From Caldimonas caldifontis (GTDB taxonomy: Bacteria > Pseudomonadota > Gammaproteobacteria > Burkholderiales > Burkholderiaceae_C): 64,000 nucleotides of DNA. Both the position numbers and the translations under genes were made by a program. Below the pieces are notes generated by a model. It did no database searches and had not been told where the DNA came from. It was given only the letters and a program-made list of their open reading frames with translations. The stretch lies in NCBI RefSeq assembly GCF_002930615.1, contig NZ_PSNX01000004.1:248001-312000 (forward strand). The letters are read 5' to 3'. Position 1 is the first letter of the stretch, and every line of letters begins with the position of its first letter. Of the stretch, positions 46,369-54,330 are shown in pieces.

Positions 46369-47436
46369 ATGATCGAATTCACCAGCGGCGACATTCTCAA
46401 GGACGATGTGGACGCCATCGTCAACACCGTGAACTGCGTTGGCATCATGGGCCGAGGCATCGCGCTGCAGTTCAAGAACGCCTGGCCGGAGAACTTCAAG
46501 GCCTACGAGGCAGCCTGCAAGCGCGAAGAGGTGCAACCCGGCCGCATGTTCGTCTACGAAATCGGTCAGCTGACCACGCCACGCTACATCATCAACTTTC
46601 CGACCAAGCGGCATTGGCGCGGAAAGAGCCGCATCGAGGACATCGAGTCGGGTCTCGAGGCGCTGGTGCGCGAGATCCGCCAGCGCGGGATTCGGTCGAT
46701 CGCGATTCCGCCGCTGGGCAGCGGGCTGGGCGGTCTGGACTGGAACGACGTGCGACCGCGCATCGAAGCCGCGATGAGGGAGTTGCCTGACGTTCGTGTG
46801 CGCATCTTCGAGCCGAAGGGGGCGCCGGCGTCCGATGTGATGCACCACAGCCGCGAGGTGCCCACCATGACGGCCGGACGAGCGGCACTGGTGGAGCTGA
46901 TGGGCCGCTACATCCGTGGTTTGCTCGACCCCACGATCACCCTGCTGGAGGTTCACAAACTGATGTACTTCATGCAGGAAGCGGGCGAGCCCCTTCGGTT
47001 GAAGTACGTGAAGGCGCCCTACGGGCCCTATGCCGAGAACCTGCGCCACGTGCTGCGGGCGATCGAGGGGCACCTGGTGGCCGGCTATGCCGACGGCGGC
47101 GATGCGCCGGACAAGCCCTTGACGCTGGTGCCGGGTGCGGTGGACGACGCCAACGCATTCTTGGAGGCAAATGTTCTGACGCGTGAGCGCTTTGACCGCG
47201 TGGGACGTCTCGTCGAAGGCTTCGAGACGCCGTTCGGCCTGGAGTTGCTGGCCACGGTGCATTGGGTGGCGAGGCACGAGAGTGCTGGAAGAACCCCGGC
47301 CGAGGTGGTAGAGCGCACCTACGCCTGGAATGACCGGAAGCGCCAGTTCACGCCGCGGCAGATCGGCATCGCGTTGAATGTGCTCACCAAGCAGGGGTGG
47401 CTGGAAGCCGCACAGGCCGGGGAGGCGGCCACGTGA
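46369..47436 (+). CDS. darG: DarG, macrodomain antitoxin that removes ADP-ribose from DNA
   Basis: This 355-residue protein has an N-terminal macrodomain: FTSGDILKDDVDAIVNTVNC, GIMGRGIALQFKNAWP and IPPLGSGLGGLDW are the ligand-binding loops. A C-terminal domain (about residues 165-355) of the DarT-binding type contains LLEVHKLMYFMQEAGEPLR. DarG both reverses the modification and neutralises DarT directly. Its stop overlaps the GTG of res (GTGA), so antitoxin and restriction subunit are translationally coupled. Confidence 0.94.
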   Translation: MIEFTSGDILKDDVDAIVNTVNCVGIMGRGIALQFKNAWPENFKAYEAACKREEVQPGRMFVYEIGQLTTPRYIINFPTKRHWRGKSRIEDIESGLEALVREIRQRGIRSIAIPPLGSGLGGLDWNDVRPRIEAAMRELPDVRVRIFEPKGAPASDVMHHSREVPTMTAGRAALVELMGRYIRGLLDPTITLLEVHKLMYFMQEAGEPLRLKYVKAPYGPYAENLRHVLRAIEGHLVAGYADGGDAPDKPLTLVPGAVDDANAFLEANVLTRERFDRVGRLVEGFETPFGLELLATVHWVARHESAGRTPAEVVERTYAWNDRKRQFTPRQIGIALNVLTKQGWLEAAQAGEAAT

Positions 47437-50400
47437 GGTTGCACTTTGAGGCGGACCTGCCCTATCAGTCGGCGGCGATCGAGTCGGTGTGTGACCTGTT
47501 CCGGGGCCAGGAGGTCTGCCGGACCGAGTTCACGGTGACCGTGCGTGCCGCCCGACCAGACAGCGACTCTGCCGCCGCGCAAGGAGCACTTGAGGGGATG
47601 CTGGCAACCGAACAGGGCGGCATCGGCAATCGGCTGACCCTGCTCGACGACGAGATCGAGGCCAACCTGCGCGAGGTGCAGCTGCGGAATGGTCTGCCGC
47701 CGACGACGAAGCTGTCCCCGGACTTCACGGTGGAGATGGAAACGGGCACCGGCAAGACCTACGTCTACCTGCGCACGGTGTTCGAGCTGAACCGGCGGTA
47801 CGGCTTCACCAAGTTCGTGGTCGTAGTGCCGTCGGTTGCCATCAAGGAAGGCGTGAACAAGACGCTGCAGATCACCCGCGAACACTTCGAGGCGCTGTAC
47901 CCGGGAGCCAAGGGGTACGAGTTCTTCCAGTACGACTCGGCGAAGCTGGGCCAGGTGCGCAACTTCGCCACCAGCCCGAACATCCAGATCATGGTGATCA
48001 CGGTCGGCGCCATCAACAAGTTCGGCGACGAGCAGGAAGCTGCTGCCGAGGAAGCCGACGAGGCGTTGCGCCGCGAGAAGAGCAAGAACGTGATGTACCG
48101 CGCCAGTGAGAAGACTGGCGGTGAGAAGCCGATCGATCTGGTTCGCCAGACCCGTCCGATCCTCATCGTGGACGAGCCGCAAAGCGTTGACGGCGGCATC
48201 GACGGCCGGGGCCGCAAAGCGCTGTCCCGCATGCACCCGCTGTGCACGCTGCGCTACTCGGCGACCCACGTCGACAAGCACAACATGGTCTATCGGCTGG
48301 ACGCCGTGGACGCCTACGAGCAGAAGCTGGTTAAGCAGATCGAGGTTGCCGCGGCCACGGTCGAGCAGGCGCACAACAAGCCCTATGTGAAGTTCCTCGG
48401 TGCAAAGGCCAAGCGCGGCACCGTGGTGGCCACGGTGGAGCTGGACGTGCGGACCAAGGCCGGCACGGTGAAGCGCCAGGAGGTCGAGGTGCAGGACGGA
48501 TTCGATCTGCAGCAGGAGACGGGACGGGCCGTGTACGCTGATCTGCGGATCGGCACCATTCGCGCAGCCAAGAAGGATGAGCTGCTGGAACTGCATGTGC
48601 CGGGCGCGCAGCACTACCTGCGCGTCAACGAGACCTGGGGTGGCGTGGAACCCCTGGCGATCGAACGGGAGATGATCCGCCGCACGATCAAGGAGCACCT
48701 GGACAAGGAACGACGCTTCCGCCCGATGGGCATCAAGGTGCTGAGCCTGTTCTTCATCGATGCGGTGGAGAAGTACCGCATCTACGACGCCCAGGGCAAC
48801 GCCCAGAAGGGCGTTTACGCCACCATTTTCGAAGAGGAATACAAGCGCTGGGCCGGGCACCCGGACTACCGCGACCTGTTCGGCTCGGTGGACTTGAGCG
48901 CCGCAGCGGCCGACGTGCACAACGGCTACTTCTCGATCGACAAGAAGAAGATCGCCGGCAAGACCGTTGAGATGGTGAAGGACACCAGCGGAAGCACGGC
49001 GGCCGACGACGACACCTACAACCTGATCATGCGCGACAAGGAGAAGCTGCTGAGCTTCGACTCGCCGCTGAAGTTCATCTTCAGCCACTCCGCGCTGAAG
49101 GAAGGCTGGGACAACCCGAACGTCTTTCAGATCTGCAACTTCAGCACGCGCGAGACCGAGCGCTGGCGGCGGCAGACCATCGGACGAGGCCTGCGGCTTT
49201 GCGTCAACCAACAGGGCCACCGCGTGCGCGGCTTCGAGGTGAACACGCTCACCGTGGTGGCGAACGAGAGCTACCAGCAGTTCGCCGACAGCCTGCAGAA
49301 GGAGATCGAGGCGGACGGCTATCAGTTCGGCGTCGTGCCCGAGCATCTGTTCGCCGGCGTCTCAGTGGCGCAGCCTGATGGCACGCAAAGGCCCTTGGGC
49401 TTCGAGCTCTCCAAGGTGGTCGCCGAGCATCTGCGCGCGACTGGCCTGGTGGATGCGCGCGGCAAGGTCAAAGACGAGCTGCGCCGCGCAATCAAGGACG
49501 GCAATCTGCCGCTACCGCCGGAGGTGGAGGCGCAGCGAGCGCAGATCCTCGAGTTGTTGCGTCGGGTGTCGGGCAAGCTCGAGATCAAGAACGCGGACGA
49601 GCGCCGGCAGGTGCCTGTGCGTCGTGCGGTACTGGACAGCCCGGAGTTCAAGGCGCTGTGGGACCGCATCAAGTACAAGACGACATACCGGGTTCAGTTC
49701 GACAATGAACGTCTCATCCGCGACTGCATTACCGCCGTGATCCAGGCGCCGCCGGTCAGCAAGACTCGCCTGCAGTGGCGAAAGGCGGGCATGGAGATCG
49801 GTGAGGCCGGGGTGACGGCGGTGGAACGCAAAGGCGCCGACATGGTGGTGCTCAACGAGGACGACATCGAACTACCGGACATCCTCACCGAGCTGCAGAA
49901 CCGCACTCAGCTGACGAGGCGCAGCATCGGCCGCATCCTGGTCGACAGCCATCGGCTCAACGACTTCAAGCGCAACCCGCAGCAGTTCATCGAGACGGTG
50001 GCCGACGCCATCAACCGCTGCAAGCGTGCCGTCCTCGTGGATGGCATCCGCTACCAGCGGCTTGGCGACGAGGCGTACTATGCGCAGGAGCTGTTCGAGA
50101 CCGAGGAGCTGACGGGCTACCTGAAGAACATGCTGCTCGATGCCGAGCGTTCGGTCTACCAGCACGTCATCTACGACTCCGACACCGAGCGCGACTTCGC
50201 GGACCAACTGTCGAAGAACGAATCGATCAAGGTCTACGCCAAGCTGCCGGGCTGGTTCAAGGTGCCGACGCCCCTGGGCAGCTACAACCCCGACTGGGCC
50301 GTACTGGTGGCGACGCCCGACGGCGATCGGCTCTACTTCGTCGTGGAGACCAAGAGCAGCCTGTTCGTCAGTGATCTGCGAAACGCCGAGAGCGCCAAGA

Positions 50401-50513
50401 TCGAATGTGGCCGTGCGCACTTCAAGGCGCTGTCAGTGGGTGAGAAACCCGTGATCTACGACAAGTTCAAGGACGTGGCGGGGCTGCTGGAGCGGGCGCA
50501 GTCGGGGGGATGA
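47433..50513 (+). CDS. res: Type III-like restriction subunit (Res), DEAD-box translocase with nuclease
   Basis: This 1026-residue protein shows Walker A VEMETGTGKTYVYLRT near residue 105, motif II IVDEPQSVDGG near residue 246, and RRQTIGRGLRLCVN as motif VI. The C-terminal PD-(D/E)XK nuclease is YNPDWAVLV followed by YFVVETKSSL (about residues 950-975). It cuts unmodified DNA after Mod-directed recognition. GTG 47433 is preceded by GGGGAGG. Catalytic residues look intact. Confidence 0.94.
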   Translation: MRLHFEADLPYQSAAIESVCDLFRGQEVCRTEFTVTVRAARPDSDSAAAQGALEGMLATEQGGIGNRLTLLDDEIEANLREVQLRNGLPPTTKLSPDFTVEMETGTGKTYVYLRTVFELNRRYGFTKFVVVVPSVAIKEGVNKTLQITREHFEALYPGAKGYEFFQYDSAKLGQVRNFATSPNIQIMVITVGAINKFGDEQEAAAEEADEALRREKSKNVMYRASEKTGGEKPIDLVRQTRPILIVDEPQSVDGGIDGRGRKALSRMHPLCTLRYSATHVDKHNMVYRLDAVDAYEQKLVKQIEVAAATVEQAHNKPYVKFLGAKAKRGTVVATVELDVRTKAGTVKRQEVEVQDGFDLQQETGRAVYADLRIGTIRAAKKDELLELHVPGAQHYLRVNETWGGVEPLAIEREMIRRTIKEHLDKERRFRPMGIKVLSLFFIDAVEKYRIYDAQGNAQKGVYATIFEEEYKRWAGHPDYRDLFGSVDLSAAAADVHNGYFSIDKKKIAGKTVEMVKDTSGSTAADDDTYNLIMRDKEKLLSFDSPLKFIFSHSALKEGWDNPNVFQICNFSTRETERWRRQTIGRGLRLCVNQQGHRVRGFEVNTLTVVANESYQQFADSLQKEIEADGYQFGVVPEHLFAGVSVAQPDGTQRPLGFELSKVVAEHLRATGLVDARGKVKDELRRAIKDGNLPLPPEVEAQRAQILELLRRVSGKLEIKNADERRQVPVRRAVLDSPEFKALWDRIKYKTTYRVQFDNERLIRDCITAVIQAPPVSKTRLQWRKAGMEIGEAGVTAVERKGADMVVLNEDDIELPDILTELQNRTQLTRRSIGRILVDSHRLNDFKRNPQQFIETVADAINRCKRAVLVDGIRYQRLGDEAYYAQELFETEELTGYLKNMLLDAERSVYQHVIYDSDTERDFADQLSKNESIKVYAKLPGWFKVPTPLGSYNPDWAVLVATPDGDRLYFVVETKSSLFVSDLRNAESAKIECGRAHFKALSVGEKPVIYDKFKDVAGLLERAQSGG

Positions 50514-50593
50514 TGGTTTGGGCCCGGCGACCATGATCGGGCTGTGAGGCTTCGGAACGTGGGTGTCGATTCGGCGTCGGAGGCTGTTGACGG

Positions 50594-51361
50594 GTGACAT
50601 TCCAGCAGCGATTTGCACAGTCTGACGACGCCGCGCAGATGATGACCCGTGCCCGCGAGGCCGTGCGGGTCGATGCCTCCGGTGCGAGCCTGGGTGCGCT
50701 GGTAGAGCTGCTGATGCTGCGCCGCACGGCCGATCGTCGGATCGCTGTTGCTGATTCGACACCACGCGGGCGCCTGCTGCGTCGGCTGTTGGCTTCATCG
50801 CGACTCTTCGTGAGCGAAGGATCCTGTGGAGCGATCCACCGACCCGCCGGCGGCGAAGCCGCGGCGGATGCCGCGTCGAACGACTTCGCGAAGACGTTTC
50901 AGGCGCAGCTTGTGGCAGTTGGCGTGCAAGCGACCGCTGCGGGCCGGCTCTCGGCGGCTCTGCATGAACTTCTGACCAACATCGACGAGCACGCGGGCGA
51001 TGCAGTGGATGGGCTGGGCGCATTCGAGGTCATGGACCGCGAAGCTTGGATGGTGGTGGCAGACAGCGGAAGAGGCGTTCGGGCTGGCTATGCCGAGTCG
51101 CCACTGCCGGTAAAACCAGCCACCGCCGAGGAGGCGCTGACCTGGGCCGTGATCGAGAATCGGTCGCGTACCGGAGATCCGCACCGAGGGCTGGGCTTCC
51201 GGTCGGTGATCCAGTCGGTGCGGTCGCTGGACGGTTGCGTTCGCGTTCGCAGTGACTCGGCCAGCCTTGAGCTGGTGCAGGCCGCCGACCGGCCCAAATT
51301 CCTAGTCCGTGAACAAGGGCATTTGCGGGGATTCGTCGTCAGTGTCCTGTTGCGCTGGTGA
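50594..51361 (+). CDS. GHKL-type ATP-binding protein, part of an unnamed module
   Basis: This 255-residue protein has a C-terminal histidine-kinase/anti-sigma-like ATPase domain: N-box ALHELLTNIDEHA near residue 124, DXGXG in VVADSGRGV near 154, and a glycine lid in HRGLGFRSV near 196. The first 100 residues are unassigned and there is no transmembrane or phosphoacceptor domain. ATPases of this kind often pair with STAS proteins in partner-switch signalling, and a STAS-like gene lies nearby at 52840. GTG 50594 follows GGAGG. Its 3' end overlaps the convergent neighbour by 60 bases. Confidence 0.82.
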   Translation: MTFQQRFAQSDDAAQMMTRAREAVRVDASGASLGALVELLMLRRTADRRIAVADSTPRGRLLRRLLASSRLFVSEGSCGAIHRPAGGEAAADAASNDFAKTFQAQLVAVGVQATAAGRLSAALHELLTNIDEHAGDAVDGLGAFEVMDREAWMVVADSGRGVRAGYAESPLPVKPATAEEALTWAVIENRSRTGDPHRGLGFRSVIQSVRSLDGCVRVRSDSASLELVQAADRPKFLVREQGHLRGFVVSVLLRW

Positions 51362-52504
51362 TGACCGAAAGTCGAAGCTTGCCTGGCGATCTTCGACCGG
51401 ACGTTCGAACGGCGCCGTGGCGGCCAAGCGCAGCACACGGATGTTGTGCTTCAGAAGCGCGCGCGTCTCGCGTCTGGAATCGGCCTGTACCGACACATAG
51501 GACGCCTTGCCACCCGGGTTCACATAGGCCTTGCGGCGTTTCATCGCACGCATGTACGGCGTGGAGTCGATGATGACCACCTGCTTGAAGGTTCCGCGTA
51601 GGGACCGAGCAGCTTCAGCGTTGCCGCGCACCACGAGTGTTAGGTCGCGCCCGACTTGCTTGGCAAGCTCGGTCAGCCGCTGACAGTGTTGTCCGATGCT
51701 CAACTTGGTGGCTGTGCCGGTCAGGAACTCATAGGCGATGGCCTTGACGGCAGTCTGGTTGCGGATGAAAGCCGCCCAGCGCACAAAGTCGTGATCGGTG
51801 CGGCCGTTGACATGAAGGGCCGTGCAGAGCCCGCCTTGGGTCATGTGGTACCAGACCCAGGCGATGCGCTTCATTGCGTGAAGGTTGTCCTGTCGAGGGC
51901 AGTCAATCACCGTGCTGAAGTCCGGCGATGTCGCGAAGATCGCACCCGCGTGGACCATCTGTCTCGCGATCCTGCCGATGTCGGGCAGCGGCCAGACCCG
52001 TTCAACGGCGGGATCTTCCTGGACGCCGGACAGCACCCAGCCATGCCGCGGTCGCACGCCGTAGGCGCTTGCCAGTTCCTGCTGAGTCCTGGCCCGAGTG
52101 GCGTGCTTGCGACCTTTGAGGGCGTATGTCAGCGGTAGTGCCACGCAGTCGTCCACCGATGTGATGCGAGGACCGACGAGGTTGCCCTGGAGCAGGGGGA
52201 TCCATTCGGGCAGTCGGGGCATGTCGACATCGCGTGCCAATGGGATCGTGCTGAGGTCCCAGCCGTCCACCTCCTCATGACGCCTCACGTACTCAGCGGG
52301 CTTGTTGGGGCAGACCATGTCGCACTTGCTGCGGTCCTCGCAGTGGCAGAACGACAGGCAGTCCACCAGCAGTGCGCCGGTGTCGCGCAGATGCAGTCCG
52401 CCGCAGACGGGGCGGTCGATGCAGCTTCCGCAGCCAAGCAGTGGCTGGCTGGTGCCGACGTCCTTGAAAGTCGATGCGAATCGGACAGCATTCAGCGGCA
52501 GCAA
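51302..52504 (-). CDS. DUF4417-like, cysteine-rich protein of unknown function
   Basis: This 400-residue protein has a cysteine-rich N-terminus (CGSCIDRPVCGG, then CLSFCHCEDRSKCDMVC, about residues 20-70), likely binding zinc or an iron-sulfur cluster. The centre (IFATSPDFSTVIDCPRQDN, then VKAIAYEF) resembles DUF4417, a family known from phage and mobile DNA without known function. The C-terminus ends SPQMPLFTD, close to a sliding-clamp-binding QXXLF motif. The TTG start at 52504 has GGAG seven bases upstream. It follows the 114-residue gene and converges on the ATPase gene. Confidence 0.72.
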   Translation of the reverse strand: MLPLNAVRFASTFKDVGTSQPLLGCGSCIDRPVCGGLHLRDTGALLVDCLSFCHCEDRSKCDMVCPNKPAEYVRRHEEVDGWDLSTIPLARDVDMPRLPEWIPLLQGNLVGPRITSVDDCVALPLTYALKGRKHATRARTQQELASAYGVRPRHGWVLSGVQEDPAVERVWPLPDIGRIARQMVHAGAIFATSPDFSTVIDCPRQDNLHAMKRIAWVWYHMTQGGLCTALHVNGRTDHDFVRWAAFIRNQTAVKAIAYEFLTGTATKLSIGQHCQRLTELAKQVGRDLTLVVRGNAEAARSLRGTFKQVVIIDSTPYMRAMKRRKAYVNPGGKASYVSVQADSRRETRALLKHNIRVLRLAATAPFERPVEDRQASFDFRSSPAQQDTDDESPQMPLFTD

Positions 52505-52505
52505 G

Positions 52506-52850
52506 TCAACGCTCCACGACCAGATCGATGCAACCGGAGGATTGCAGTTGTGAGCGCACCTCGGCGACCATGAGTCCGGCGCCGCGTTCGAGACCCCGAA
52601 GAAGTTCTTCTTTGGGATTGCTGACTTCCCCGATGCAGACGTTTTGGTCGCGAACCTTGATCTCGCCCTGCATCAGCTGCAGCATCAGCTTGCTGCCAAC
52701 CGGCGGCAGGTCGCCCGAGACGGTCGCGCGGCACCCAAGTTCCTGGCCGGGTGCGAGCGAAGCGAGCATGTCGTGCTCACTGGCGCGCAGCTGACGATTC
52801 CAGCCTTTCGCCCGGCCTTCACGCTGCTTTCGCAGAAACTCATTTCCCAT
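52506..52850 (-). CDS. 114-residue protein of unknown function, part of the unnamed module
   Basis: A soluble protein with no recognised family. The N-terminal part is basic (FLRKQREGRAKGWNRQL); the rest is likely a small beta barrel (GQELGCRATVSGDLPPVGSK). It overlaps the STAS-like gene by 11 bases and is followed one base later by the DUF4417-like start, so the three are one transcript. Confidence 0.68.
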   Translation of the reverse strand: MGNEFLRKQREGRAKGWNRQLRASEHDMLASLAPGQELGCRATVSGDLPPVGSKLMLQLMQGEIKVRDQNVCIGEVSNPKEELLRGLERGAGLMVAEVRSQLQSSGCIDLVVER

Positions 52851-53412
52851 ACGACATGCCCTTCACTGCAGGAGAGTAGAACTTCGTCTTGCCGACTTTG
52901 CGCTCGGTGAGCAGACCCATTCGGGTAAGTGCAACCAGGCGGTTGTTCCAAGCGGTGATGACGGTGTTCTCGCCTGAGACCTCGCTGATCGCACGCGCGT
53001 CGGCCTCGCCGAGGCGCAGCGTCAGTTCGAGGGTGAGGGAGAGCTTGGCGTCCAACGGGCCTTGGGCATACGCTCCGGCAATGGCGCCGTCGTTCAACGA
53101 GCAGAAGAGCAAGACCACTTCGGATGTCGAAGCGGCCAGAAGTGCCTCTTCTCGGGATACCTCGTTCAGGTTGGCGACAAGGCAGGGCTGGCCATCCTGC
53201 GCGGCCCAGCGGACGATGGGCAAGACGGCTTCACGGAACGCGCTCGCCGTCACAAGCTCCATGTCGGCGAAGTCCAGGACCCAGGGATGTTCGAGCGTCG
53301 CTGCCCCGGCCTGAAGCTTGGCAGCGGCCTCGCGACCCGCCGCCGCGCCTGCCAGCGTCGACCTTCCGATGGTCGATCGAACCGACAACACATTTCGTTC
53401 ACTCACTTGCAT
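52840..53412 (-). CDS. STAS-like domain with C-terminal winged helix, part of the unnamed module
   Basis: In this 190-residue protein, residues ~20-110 look like a STAS/DUF4325-type domain (VLDFADMELVTASAFREAVLP). The last ~60 residues (AISEVSGENTVITAWNNRL, then LTRMGLLTERKVGKTKFY) look like a winged helix for DNA binding. Such a protein could be held or released by the GHKL ATPase at 50594 and act as a switch; this is inferred from domain types. It is the first gene of the minus-strand trio; ATG 53412 is used. Confidence 0.75.
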   Translation of the reverse strand: MQVSERNVLSVRSTIGRSTLAGAAAGREAAAKLQAGAATLEHPWVLDFADMELVTASAFREAVLPIVRWAAQDGQPCLVANLNEVSREEALLAASTSEVVLLFCSLNDGAIAGAYAQGPLDAKLSLTLELTLRLGEADARAISEVSGENTVITAWNNRLVALTRMGLLTERKVGKTKFYSPAVKGMSYGK

Positions 53413-53706
53413 GAGTGAGAATGTAGCCGCGTTTCAGGTACGACGCAATCCCGAGCGGAATAGTCAGGTTCCGGGTGGTGGTGGGCGCTGCGGCCTGCCC
53501 CTGGTGATCCGCCCTGACTTGATGCCTACGCACGGCACAGAGACGACAGCGAGTGGTGTCTGCCGCCAGCTGTGACGAGTACTTCGACCGTGCTGGCCAA
53601 GGGTCCCAATCGGAGCCGGCCGACGCTTGCTGTGCGCCTTGCGGCGTAGAGCGGGATCGCGCCGGCTTCGAGGCGCGGCGCGAGATCACGGACCACCAGC
53701 GGGCGG
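53413..53706. other. Short gene-free stretch before the traD block
   Basis: About 290 bases holding the promoter side of the STAS-like gene. On the minus strand a short open stretch (LVVRDLAPRLEAGAIPLYAA) looks protein-like but has no start or family and may be a remnant. It is probably the edge of the defence insertion. Confidence 0.35.
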
Positions 53707-54330
53707 TTATCCCCTCCGGTGGAAGTGCGCGAGGCTACGTCCCGCCAAGATGCCCAGCATAGCCATGACGCACGGCCCAACGACCGGATGCACGCCGATG
53801 GGCACGACCATCGAAACCACGAACGCACAGGCCAGCACGATCGCCACCGAGGTGTACAGCGCGAAGCGCTCAGGATCGTGGTGAAGAAACTCCTTCGACT
53901 TGATCACTCTGCTGATCGCGCCGTCCGCGACCGCTGCGACAAGGAAGGCCGCCATCCAAGGCAGCCACTCCAGCATTGCCGACAACCTGAAGGCGGCCAG
54001 CAGCACGAGCGCGTCGATCGCACGGAAGTAGCTGTTCCCGAACAGCCGCTGGTTGACGGAAGCCATCTCCCGCGCCACGGCGCCGTCCACGCCGCTGGCC
54101 GCCGACTCGCCGGCGGTCGGGGGAATGGATGTTGAGTCGCGTGCCGCGCCCTGTAGGCCCAGCGCTCGGTCGAGGATACGCAGCGCGGGCGTCTCGCCCC
54201 AAATCTCTTCCATCGCCTGGTGCTCGCTTCGAATCTGCGCCAGGAACCGTTCTGGCGGATGCGCCGATGGCAGGTAGAGCACCAGCACCAGCAGGCAGAG
54301 CAGGGCGGCGATGCTGACGATGCGGATCAC
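53707..54330 (-). CDS. DUF4400 membrane protein, traD neighbour
   Basis: This 207-residue membrane protein has hydrophobic segments at the N-terminus (IVSIAALLCLLVLVLYLP), in the middle (AIDALVLLAAFRLSAML) and at the end (YTSVAIVLACAFVVSMVVPIG). This pattern and its position after traD match DUF4400 proteins of SXT/R391-like elements, where the function is unknown. GTG 54330 overlaps the traD stop (GTGA). Confidence 0.87.
   Translation of the reverse strand: MIRIVSIAALLCLLVLVLYLPSAHPPERFLAQIRSEHQAMEEIWGETPALRILDRALGLQGAARDSTSIPPTAGESAASGVDGAVAREMASVNQRLFGNSYFRAIDALVLLAAFRLSAMLEWLPWMAAFLVAAVADGAISRVIKSKEFLHHDPERFALYTSVAIVLACAFVVSMVVPIGVHPVVGPCVMAMLGILAGRSLAHFHRRG

Noticed and set aside
50514-50593. 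GHKL ATPase as part of the restriction operon
   Set aside because: An 80-base gap, its own ribosome-binding site and the convergent STAS-like/DUF4417-like trio suggest a separate module, although co-transcription cannot be excluded.
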